Shown piece by piece: positions 45,151 to 55,039 of a DNA stretch of 64,000 nt (position 1 is its first letter; every line of letters starts with the position of its first letter). Source of the stretch: Yponomeuta sedellus (taxonomy: Eukaryota; Arthropoda; Insecta; Lepidoptera; Yponomeutidae); contig OW203738.1 in the NCBI GenBank assembly GCA_934045075.1, positions 4,579,487-4,643,486 on the forward strand, written 5' to 3'. The notes beneath the pieces were generated by a model, which saw nothing but the letters and a program-made list of their open reading frames with translations, did no database searches and was not told the origin of the DNA. A program made the translations under genes and the position numbers.

Positions 45151-46500
45151 GATGAGGAAACGCCCGGTCACGTGTCTATTCACTGTGTAAGCGTGGAAAA
45201 GCTGCGGACTGCCATGTTTGGAAAACTGGGACCTCTTCAGGAAAATTGTAGATCAGTAGGTAACACTGAAGTACTGGTTTCTTTTTGGTAAGAATATGGG
45301 TTAGGTTAGGTTGGCTGACTAGAGTTACACAGCCCTAAAGAAAATTGCAGATATGAAGACCCGGAAAATCGCCGCTATGAACGTCGTCAGACTCGTCAGG
45401 CTATAGTAGTCCACTGCTGGACATAGCCCTCCCCTAAAGAGCGCCACGTTGTGCTATCATAGGGGGTAATGCCCCGGTTTGTGTCCCTTAGCCGCCTTTG
45501 ACGACCCCCCGGGAAGAATGAACGCACGTACGCATATGACACGCACCTTGAGACGAACCAGTTATTGTTTTAGGAGGTCCGAATCCACTTTCTCTTTACC
45601 TATATTATGTAAACCTAAATAAATAAATGATAAATAAATAACTAAACTGCATAAAACTAAACTAAACCGTGACTGTAACTATCACAAAATTCGTACAGTC
45701 TTCAGTGAATGTAAAAAACTACCAGCCCGACGGTGTCGTGTCGTTACGGTTATCGTACAATGTAAAGCTGGCCAATCGCGAGAACAACACTTCATGCTAA
45801 TAAAATAATGCCAAACCTGAAAACCGCTTCCGCTTCGCTCCATTAAAACATTACGCACAAAGAAAATGTTTAAAACTGTGTCGATATCCCTTGTATGTCC
45901 CACTGCTGGTTCACGGGACTCTTCCTGTATCTCAGGACGGTCAGGCCATACTCCACCATGGCGGCCAAGTCCGGATTGGTGGAGGATTGTAAGACAGTAG
46001 CGGGCCTTACTGTCAGAAGATATCGAGCAGCCCATAAGCCTCTGACATGGCTTAACAACTGCCATTACATGACAGCCTTTTATACTTTTCACACACTCTT
46101 CAAACTATGAAAAAGACAAAAATACATGTAGAAATTTTAATTTCACGCATCTCACACGCCCGCTATGCATTCACACTCTGTAAAACACCTGAAGGCAAAA
46201 AAAATTCAATTTTTATTGAATTTCAATAAGGTTTACGAATGTAGGCTGACCAAGAACGTGCAGGCCAAGCCTGCCGAGTGCCGATGCTAATAACCTATCG
46301 GGTGTCGTATCAGTATCGGGAACAGCCTCAAAACGGCCGCATAAGGGCAGCATAATTTGCACATATCTCATCGCAGCCCGCCACGTGCCACAGACAGGTG
46401 ACTGTTTATCGGCGCATGTGTTGTGCGTTTTAACGCTTCGACCTTCGAGACCGGCGTAACTTGAGCCCTTGGAGATATTTTTATACGTCGGGAAAATAGG
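45151..46500 (+). repeat. Left arm of large inverted repeat (1,350 bp)
   Basis: Exactly mirrored by 46627-47977. Sampling the length shows only scattered substitutions and a one-base G-run difference. The arm contains a minus LINE tail (45385-45500), a SINE-E repeat (about 45890-46075) and an unrecognised inner segment (46210-46500). ORFs of 136 and 96 codons here recur in the other arm and are not convincing genes. Confidence 0.95.
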
Positions 46501-46626
46501 CACGCATAAAAGTATCTCGAACTCGAGATACTTTTATTTGTGCGTTTTAACACTTTAACCTTCAATACCAGCTTAATTTGAGCACTTGGATTTTTTTTGT
46601 GTCCGGAAAATATTAGTGACGTAACT
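46501..46626. repeat. Spacer with perfect central palindrome and a third diverged arm-end copy
   Basis: TAAAAGTATCTCGA, two bases, then its inverse at 46507-46536. Then 46540-46614 is a diverged copy of the arm end at 46423-46500 (GTGCGTTTTAAC, CCTT, ACC, TTGAGC, TTGGA, GGAAAATA in order). Confidence 0.8.
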
Positions 46627-47977
46627 CCTATTTTCCCGACGTATAAAAATATCTCCAAGGGCTCAAGTTACGCCGGTCTCGAAGGTCGAAGCGTTAAAAC
46701 GCACAACACATGCGCCGATAAACAGTCACCTGTCTGTGGCACGTGGCGGGCTGCGATGAGATATGTGCAAATTATGCTGCCCTTATGCGGCCGTTTTGAG
46801 GCTGTTCCCGATACTGATACGACACCCGATAGGTTATTAGCATCGGCACTCGGCAGGCTTGGCCTGCATGTTCTTGGTCAGCCTACATTCGTAAACTTTA
46901 TTGAAATTCAATAAAAATTGATTTTTTTTTGCCTTCAGGTGTTTTACAGAGTGTGAATGCATAGCGGGCGTGTGAGATGCGTGAAATTAAAATTTCTACA
47001 TGTATTTTTGTCTTTTTCATAGTTTGAAGAGTGTGTGAAAAGTATAAAAGGCTGTCATGTAATGGCAGTTGTTAAGCCATGTCAGAGGCTTATGGGCTGC
47101 TCGATATCTTCTGACAGCAAGGCCCGCTACTGTCTTACAATCCTCCACCAACCCGGACTTGGCCCCCGTGGTGGAGTATGGCCTGACCGTCCTGAGATAC
47201 AGGAAGAGTTCCGTGAACCAGCAGTGGGACATACAAGGGATATCGACACAGTTTTAAACATTTTCTTTGTGCGTAATGTTTTAATGGAGCGAAGCGGAAG
47301 CGGTTTTCAGGTTTGGCATTATTTTATTAGCATGAAGTGTTGTTCTCGCGATTGGCCAGCTTTACATTGTACGATAACCGTAACGACACGACACCGTCGG
47401 GCTGGTAGTTTTTTACATTCACTGAAGACTGTACGAATTTTGTGATAGTTACAGTCACGGTTTAGTTTAGTTTTATGCAGTTTAGTTATTTATTTATCAT
47501 TTATTTATTTAGGTTTACATAATATAGGTAAAGAGAAAGTGGATTCGGACCTCCTAAAACAATAACTGGTTCGTCTCGAGGTGCGTGTCATATGCGTACG
47601 TGCGTTCATTCTTCCCGGGGGGGTCGTCAAAGGCGGCTAAGGGACACAAACCGGGGCATTACCCCCTATGATAGCACAACGTGGCGCTCTTTAGGGGAGG
47701 GCTATGTCCAGCAGTGGACTACTATAGCCTGACGAGTCTGACGACGTTCATAGCGGCGATTTTCCGGGTCTTCATATCTGCAATTTTCTTTAGGGCTGTG
47801 TAACTCTAGTCAGCCAACCTAACCTAACCCATATTCTTACCAAAAAGAAACCAGTACTTCAGTGTTACCTACTGATCTACAATTTTCCTGAAGGGGTCCC
47901 AGTTTTCCAAACATGGCAGTCCGCAGCTTTTCCACGCTTACACAGTGAATAGACACGTGACCGGGCGTTTCCTCATC
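46627..47977 (-). repeat. Right arm of large inverted repeat (1,351 bp)
   Basis: Inverse of 45151-46500. Holds the plus-strand versions of the same LINE tail (47620-47740) and SINE-E piece (about 47050-47235). Differences from the left arm include 7 versus 6 G near 47620 and single substitutions near 47580, 47170 and 47895. Confidence 0.95.
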
Positions 47978-48164
47978 GAATCAATAAAAAAGCTCATGTA
48001 TAAAATGACACATGCCGCAACCGACTTTGCCGAATGGTGTCTGTGTTTTGGACGCGTACGAGAAGGGTGTTGCAGTCCCGGGATGAGTCTGAAGAGTAAG
48101 CAAATGTATTATTTAATTTTAACCAGGTCAATTTTAATTGCTGTGTGGTGTCGGCCTAGAGAAT

Positions 48165-48755
48165 AGCACCAACCCAAATTCTTCCCGCGGGTGTCGTAAA
48201 AGGCGAATAAGGGACACAAACCGGGGGCGGGCAGCAGCGCCCCCTGCAGTACAATTCTACCAAACTGCAATCCCCAACCCGCATGCCCAGCGTGCGGATT
48301 ATAGGCATTACCCCTAATGATGGCACAACCTTGCGCTCATTAGGGGAGGGCTTTGTCCAGCAGTGGACTAATATAGCCTGAAGAATAACCAGGTAAACTT
48401 ACTAGGCTTTGTGTCAGAGACGAGCAACTGACGACGCGAGCTCCGTCTCTACTCACCATGAAGCTCTGCGGTTCAGAGCGAAACCTGGTTGGACTCTTCC
48501 GCCAAAAAGCCTAGTAATTTGATCCGGTTAAAATTAAATAATGTATAGTACTTACTACAAAAAAAGGCGACTAAGGGACACAAACCGGGGGGTGGGCAGT
48601 ACAATTCCACCAAACTGCGATCCCCAACCCGCATGCCCAGCGTGGGGATTATGGGCATTACCCCCCAATGATGGCACCACCTTACGCTATGGCGCTCATT
48701 AGGGGAGGGCTATGTCCAGCAGTGGACTGATATAGCCTGAAGAAGAAGAAGAATA
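48165..48755 (+). repeat. Two direct copies of a LINE 3' end
   Basis: 48165-48385 and 48565-48755 each read AGGGACACAAACCGGGGG, CAAACTGCAATCCCCAACCC, GCATGCCCAGCGTG, TTAGGGGAGGGC and CAGCAGTGGACT, ending GAAGAA. The intervening 180 bp contains sequence that occurs inverted around 48430 and 48520. Confidence 0.65.
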
Positions 48756-49909
48756 GTATTTACGAAAGACTTACTTAAAAAAAAAACTCAAATTGGAACT
48801 CTCTTACATGAAGATTTTTCGTTGAATTCCTGTTCTACAATTTATGAATCCATAGGTACATTGTAACATTGAGATTTTTTTTGTTAAAAAACTATTCTAT
48901 TTGTTCCTATACTGTTGTATCCTAAATTCTATTTGTTAAGTGTTGCTAATGTAATTTATGAAAATCTCATGTAACGGTGCAAATTATCTCCCACCTCCTT
49001 AATTGCGTACCAGTAATTATTTGTCCAAACTAAGTATGGCGGCCACCAGTGGTAACCCACGACACCTGTTATGGTGGTAGCTAAGCGTATTTACTTCTAG
49101 ACCAATGAAACAGCTGAGGTAGAATATTTTTATCATATCCCAAGACATTTCCCCGCATCAAAGCCCCTGTGCCCTCAGAAACCACGCACCTGTGCCGTGG
49201 ATCAGGTGTTGGGAACGCACCCCTCATCTGTCCGTCACCTGGCGAATAGGCGAGGAACTTTTGGAATGGACGCGGTACATTGCCGTTTAGGTTCGATTTA
49301 AGGGTAACTTTGTTGTTAAGCGCTATTCTTACTTAGGGTAGTACTGAGTGGTAAGCATTTTCTTATAATGTTTGTGCACCAAATAGGAGAAGTACTCGTA
49401 TTAGCGCAGGGCCAGATAAGAAGTACCCGCAACCGGCGTGAAATTTTGTAAGGATTATCTACCTAATATTTGCATACCCCTCTGGGATACATGTATGTAA
49501 TATGGTAGGAAACTTAATTGCTCGAGCATAGCTTGTGAAAAGTCGGTTTAAGCAGCAATGTACAACGAAGTCATCGATAAAACAGGGGGTTTACCCGGAA
49601 TGGCGCGCGTTCATTGATATTTCGACACGGCTGCCATTGATCGTTACAAATTATAGGTTTTTTTCTTCAGGAGGCAATAGAAAGGCTGAAAGATGTTCGT
49701 AATTAGGCTCGCGCTTGGCGTGATGACATCGGACTCGGAGCCATTAACTGGAATATGAATTTTTATAATCGATAACGTTGTTAGATAATTATGACGTTAG
49801 ATGGTTGGGTCATTATATACGATTGAGTAGTAATAGTTTCAGCCGCTTTGGCTTCGCCGGGAGAAAGGCTCCCAACCAGTTGTGAACCAGGTTGCATTTT
49901 TTTCTGTAG

Positions 49910-50080
49910 GCTAAAAACGTCCCACTGCAGGGCACAGTCCTTTTCTCAGAGAGAGAGAAAGAGAGAGAGAGAGTATGGGTATAATTACCACGCGTGCCCA
50001 CCGCGGATTAGCAATTTGAAACGCTGAACACCTCTGATACTCAGGTTTCATCACGATATTTTTCTTCACAAATTTAAATA
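49910..50080 (+). repeat. SINE-F-type repeat with AG microsatellite
   Basis: ACGTCCCACTGCAGGGCACA, a 30-bp AG tract, then GCGTGCCCACCGCGGATTAG. Confidence 0.65.
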
Positions 50081-50268
50081 TTAATTAGTTAAAATAACCT
50101 CTAGATAGAGGGACTTGACTTTAATCTCCTCAGGCGTGACCTATAAAATAACAATAGGAAACCATTGTTATTTTCAAGGTTAAGGCACAAACAAGTCTTC
50201 TCTCTCTTCTCGGGAGGCTCACCGCAGAGAGGCGATGATGATTTCAAAGCCGACATAATTATGTAAAT

Positions 50269-50517
50269 ACTAGCTGGTGCCCGCGACTTCGTCTGCGCAG
50301 GAAACCGGGTAGATTTTTCGCTACTTGACACTTACCGTCATATTTTGGACAATTCACGGAATATCTTTATAAATTGTAGCCTATGTGTTATTCTGATGTG
50401 TAAGCTATATTATTGTAAAGTTTCATTAAAATGCATTCAGTAGAAAGAGTAACAAACATCCATCCATCCATCCATCCATACTTACAAACTTTCGCATTTA
50501 TAATATTAGTAGGATGG
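50269..50517 (-). mobile_element. Lep1/Helitron-like element
   Basis: TAGCTGGTGCCCGCGACTTC to TTTATAATATTAGTAGGATG, the reverse of 14860-15113. Includes a (CATC)n tract at 50458-50478. Confidence 0.65.
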
Positions 50518-50745
50518 TATCTGCAAGCTGGAGACCTAGTCCACCAAGTCCTAGTGACACAAATTAACATTCCGAGCATCTGCAACGTCCGAAGAAACTA
50601 ATCCAATTGTACATTCCGCACTCCTTTTTCCGCGTTAGCACGAAAAAAGCCATCTCTCCTTGCCAATCGGCGAGCGACAAAACGTCTATGTGGTCACCAG
50701 AACCGGACTGAGGACCTGTCATGCACCGAGCAGTACTCGTCTTAG

Positions 50746-50920
50746 GCTAAGCGCGCACGGGTTACTTTTGTCACCGTGACTGTTTCGTCACTCCGTGAAT
50801 ATGTCTGGAGATGCGCGTTTGTTACGACGTGACAACTGGGTGACATTTCACGCATCTCCATACAAATCTACGGAGTGACGAAACAGTCACGGTGACAAAA
50901 GTGACCCGAGCGCGCTTAGC
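50746..50920. mobile_element. 175-bp fold-back MITE
   Basis: GCTAAGCGCGCACGGGTTAC...CACTCCGT at the left is mirrored by ACGGAGTGACGAAACAG...GCGCGCTTAGC at the right, arms of about 50 bp. Non-coding. Confidence 0.8.
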
Positions 50921-51149
50921 TTTAGATGCCAAGCATCCAAATTTAGCTTAGCTGCTTAAATTCGCCTTACACCTTTCTATTAAAAAAAACTTTTTGTTCT
51001 CATATTTTTCTATCTCTCTTCTTAATTTTATAATTGATAAAGATTTCTCTTATAAAATTTGAAAATTCAGAAAAAAAAACATGCAATACACGACTTCACA
51101 CAGGAAAAAAGGTACGATAGCTTCGTCAAGAACACATAATAAATATAAT

Positions 51150-51255
51150 TAGAGCATACCACCAACCCGGACTTGGCCCCCGTGGTGGAGTAAGGCCTAA
51201 CCGTGGGAAGGGAACCGTGGCCCATTAGTGGGTACATACAAGGGGTTGATATCAA
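51150..51255 (-). repeat. SINE-E-type repeat fragment
   Basis: CACCAACCCGGACTTGGCCC, CCGTGGTGGAGTAAGGCC and TACATACAAGGGGTTGATAT, minus orientation. Confidence 0.6.
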
Positions 51256-51609
51256 TTATAGCATACAAATAAAAATCCTAATTGGACAAACCACTGCGGA
51301 AAATATCTGAAACCAAAAACGCTGGTAGCATTGCCACACTGCACTGCCAAAGAGATCCTTAGGGAAAGATACGCACCAGAGCGGCAGTTAAGCTAACGAT
51401 CCCTCAATCGGCGCCCCAGCTCCCTAACAAGGAATCTGGCCTGTGCTCTTGAGTTCAATTGCGTGATGAACATTAAAAAATCATCAGCCTAAGGCTTCCA
51501 TGTTTATGATGTCGTTTCGTGGTCTCCAAGGCATCTAAGTTTGGAACTAGGATCAGTGATTGTCTCATACGGAAGTTATTGTTATCAAACATAATATACA
51601 GTTAAGGTA

Positions 51610-52712
51610 CGACTGTATGCGAATGTGAGTGGAAAGGCTGGTAAGGGACGTCCCTGGCGGACATACATCGCCCAAATAGGGCATGTATTAGCAAAGGGGA
51701 ACATAAAAAGTACCCGGAACCGGCGTGCGTGCATGCAACGACTTATCATCCAACGAGCTTTCGCAGATAGTGTTGTTTGCAGATGATACTTCCTTAATTT
51801 TTAAAGTAAAGAGAGGTATAAGTAATGTAGACGATGTAAACAATGCTTTATCTACTATTCTAAACTGGTTCACTATAAACAATCTGATGCTAAATGCAAA
51901 AAAGACAAAATGCATCAAATTCTCACTACCCAATGTTAAAAATGTTGACACGATTTAAAAACCTATTTAGAGGCTAAAAATTTCACCCATGCCGGGATTC
52001 GAACCCGCAACCTCTGGCTATCCGTACCAGCGCTCTACCAATTGAGCATGTTGACACGAGTTTAAAAATATCTGGTGAGAGGCTAGAGCTGGTAGAGTCC
52101 ACGCTTTTTTTAGGCATAACGATAGACTCAAAACTGCAATGGGGTCAGCATATTGGAAAACTGTCGGGTCGGTTGAGTTCAGCAGCGTTTGCAGTCAGAA
52201 AAATTAGACAACTTACAGACGTGTCGACGGCGAGGCTGGTCTATTTTAGTTATTTTCACAGTGTCATGTCGTATGGTTTGTTATTATGGGGACGGGCAGC
52301 AGATATAGAAACCATATTTGTCTTGCAAAAAAGAGCAATAAGAGCTATTTACAACTTAAACAGTAGAGAATCGCTAAGGGAGCGTTTTAAAGAAATAGGC
52401 ATTCTTACACTGGCTTGCCAATATATATTCGATAATTTAATGTATGTCCGAAAAAATATAACAATGTTTAAATTAAATAGGGACGTTCATAACGTAAACA
52501 CAAGGAATAGAAACAAGGTTGCTTGTACTAAATCCCGATTAGCCAAGGTAGGCACATCATTTGTAGGTTACTGCGTTCGTTTTTACAACAAAATTCCAGA
52601 ACGTGTTCTATGCTTGTCTGAAAATAAATTTAAAACTTTCATTAAAAATTCGCTATGTAAAAAGGCATATTATAGAATAGACGACTATATAAACGATCCT
52701 AATCCGTGGTAG
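51610..52712 (+). pseudogene. 5'-truncated non-LTR reverse transcriptase (Jockey/CR1-like), SINE-interrupted
   Basis: 51610-51745 is a fragment of the TTATG-tailed LINE. From about 51746 a different RT begins: the catalytic motif reads LFADDTSLIF at about 51778-51807, followed by the thumb/C-terminal part. A SINE-C insertion at 51954-52047 breaks the ORF. Reading resumes (ISGERLELVESTLFFGITID) and ends at 52712 with the usual YGLLLWGRA, LQKRAIRAIY and CVRFYNKIPE segments. No endonuclease or 5' part. Inactive. Confidence 0.85.
51954..52047 (-). repeat. SINE-C inserted in the RT ORF, 12-bp target duplication
   Basis: 94-bp copy, truncated at both ends (the tRNA-like part at 51985-52047 lacks the first 8 nt). 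ATGTTGACACGA is duplicated at 51942-51953 and 52048-52059. Confidence 0.9.
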
Positions 52713-53029
52713 TAAACCAATTCCACCGCGATTTTATTGTTAAGTATAACTAAGTATAACATATATTTTATAATACAAGTGTGTACAGACGACGTGATTG
52801 CATATTAATAACTATATGATACCTTATATAACTGACAAAAACTTAACTGCAAGTTTGCTAAAGGTCATTCGAATGGTAGCGTGGTGTTCGGGTCATCTAT
52901 CTCCCTCCAAAATGGTTGAGACTGATGATGGCTGAGCACTGCGTTATGCTCGTGAACGAGTGCTGTTCGTGTGTCTGGCCGCAGCACTTATGTTTTCCCC
53001 TATTATTGTGAGACATTTGACTAATGCTT

Positions 53030-53290
53030 TGGCATTTAGGGTTGTTAATGGTAATCATGAAATCTTATTAGGTTTACATATGGCAACTGATGTATTTGGT
53101 TTTAAGATGATTTGAGAAAAGATGGTCAGAGTGGAGTTTTTTTTTCCGCTGCCTTTTTCTCCACTACAATACGGCCCGAAGGCGGCGGCTTACACTTTAC
53201 ATTGTACATTGACATTCAGCAAATAGAATGTAAATTCTTTACGTTGAAATAAAATTATTTGAATTTGAATTGAATTTGAATTGAATTTGA
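53030..53290 (+). repeat. Interspersed repeat (empty-site partner of MITE-D copy 2)
   Basis: GAGAAAAGATGGTCAGAGTGG is uninterrupted here. Followed by CTCCACTACAATACGGCCC, GGCGGCGGCTTACAC and GACATTCAGCAAATAGAATG. Ends with GAATTTGAATTG repeats. Confidence 0.6.
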
Positions 53291-53490
53291 ATCAACGTTG
53301 ATGAAGCGAAGGTGATCGGTCAGGATCGTGGCAGTGGCAATCCCTGGTCTCTGCCTACCCCTCTGGGATACAGGCGCGAGGTTATGAATGTGTGTCACGC
53401 CTGTATCCCGGTAGAGTAGGTAGAGACAAGGGTCTGCCACTTGCCACGATTCTGACAGATCTCGTCCGCTTTATGAACATGGTTCGCTTA
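53290..53490. repeat. Two LINE C-terminal fragments, head to head
   Basis: 53290-53400 is plus (GATGAAGCGAAGGTGATCGG to ACAGGCGCGAGGTTATG). 53395-53490 is minus (CACGCCTGTATCCC to GACAGATCTCGTCCG). Confidence 0.55.
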
Positions 53491-53819
53491 TTTAGTATCA
53501 TAACAAAATCTAGGCTCCGTTATGATGCCCTAGACTCCGTACTTGGCTTATTGGCTAATCCGGCCCTGGCGGCAGCTATTCCACGCACCTTGCGCCAGCG
53601 CATCTGCCGGGCGGCTGACTGACACAGTTCCGCTAGCCCGCTGCCCGAGCTAGCGTTAGACAGCTGATTTACGCGTATGCGCCCTATGTCCAGGGTATGC
53701 TAAGCGACGTCTATGTGCAAGGTGCAGTTTGGGATGTATAGTTATTTAAAGGCCTGAAATAAGAAAGTGAAGCAACAGTTTTCTATTCTGAAATAAGAAA
53801 ATGAATATACTATTTTTAT

Positions 53820-54024
53820 TTTTAATGCACTAACCCGTGCTAAGGACAAATTTAAAAAACTATTTAGAGGCAAAAAATTTCACCCATGCCGGGATTCGAA
53901 CCCGCGACCTCTGGCTATCCGTGCCAGCGCTCTACCAATTGAGCGCTGGCACGGATAGCCAGAGGTTGCGGGTTCGAATCCCGGCATGGGTGAAATTTTT
54001 AGCCTCTAAATAGGTTTTTAAGAA
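53820..54024. repeat. SINE-C hairpin (two head-to-head copies)
   Basis: Minus copy from TTAATGCACTAACCCGTGC to GCTCTACCAATTGAG joined directly to a plus copy CGCTGGCACGGATAGCC...GGTTTTTAAG. The arms are about 85-90 bp and nearly identical. Confidence 0.85.
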
Positions 54025-54269
54025 AATGAAGCAAATTTTTTTATACACTTTATTGCACATGCACAACAAGGAAAAAGCTATTGATTCTGACCATGATTTA
54101 TTACATCTAAGTAATGTTATATATTTGTCTTATCGCTTAGAGCGATCTCTTTCAGATAACCTTTGAATGGAGTGGATTGCGTGATAAAGAACTTAAATCG
54201 CGAAAAATGCCTATTGCTATATTTTTGCAGTAAATAAATAAAAAACTTGCCAAGAATCAACATATTAAT

Positions 54270-54990
54270 AACAACACGCCCGCGTCCCCCGCCGCACCGC
54301 GCGGCCCCGCCTCGCGCCTTGCGTCCCCCGCCACCGCGCCGCACGTCTCTTGTTCGCGGCTAAACTTAATACGACTGGCACCGACTCCAAAAAGCAATAG
54401 GTATATAAGTATAACTATTGTAAGATATTTAGCTGGTTTAACTTTAATTACTTTGACATAGTTTAGGAAAATTATAGTATTAGGTAATAGATATTAGGAA
54501 TTATTTTTTAATTTTTAGTTTTTTTTGTGTTCACGCATTTGAAGTCGGTTTTTTTTTTTTTTTTAAAGTTAATTATTTTATTATTAAATTTAAATGGGAC
54601 CACCCACCCTTGAGGTATTACCTATACGCCGAAAACAGATTTGTTCAAATCGGTTCATAATTGGCGAAGTTATCGCGTAACAAACATAGAAAAACATACG
54701 GGTCGAATTGAGAACCTCCTCCTTTTTTTGAAGTCGGTTGAAAATACAAGTCACGCGTTTTGTGTGGCTAATATGACTAAATTCGACAACTCATTCGCTA
54801 GAAAGTCGCGACTTTTGACATATACAACCCGCGACAAGCGTTGTCGTACTGCCCAGGCTGGGTCGCGTTTTATAAAACTACAATTCATAATTAAATATTG
54901 CGTGGAATTTGTGACCAAAAAGGAAACAGAGGTGGCCAATTTAACAACTTCAACCTTAGTTGGGCATCATATTTCTCTGTATTTACACAC
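54270..54990. other. GC-rich patch and AAGTCGG-type repeat
   Basis: 54275-54365 is about 80% G+C (CCCCGCCGCACCGCGCGGCC). ACCGACTCCAAA near 54385 and TTTGAAGTCGG near 54538 are inverted. 54640-54745 is a common repeat (GAGAACCTCCTCC, GAAGTCGGTTGAAA). The 131-codon ORF at 54641-55036 starts inside it. Confidence 0.4.
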
Positions 54991-55039
54991 GCCTCTTATA
55001 AATTACACACAGGCAATGCCGATGCAGATGGTATAATTT

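Noticed and set aside
46213..46914. 96- and 105-codon ORFs at the inner ends of the inverted repeat
   Set aside because: Mirror images in repeat DNA with no known domain and no sign of splicing.
45682..47445. Identical 136-codon ORFs in opposite directions
   Set aside because: They are mirror copies because of the inverted repeat, and their N-terminal half is translated SINE-E sequence.
54641..55036. 131-codon plus-strand ORF
   Set aside because: Begins in a common repeat with GAAGTCGG sequence. The rest has no domain.
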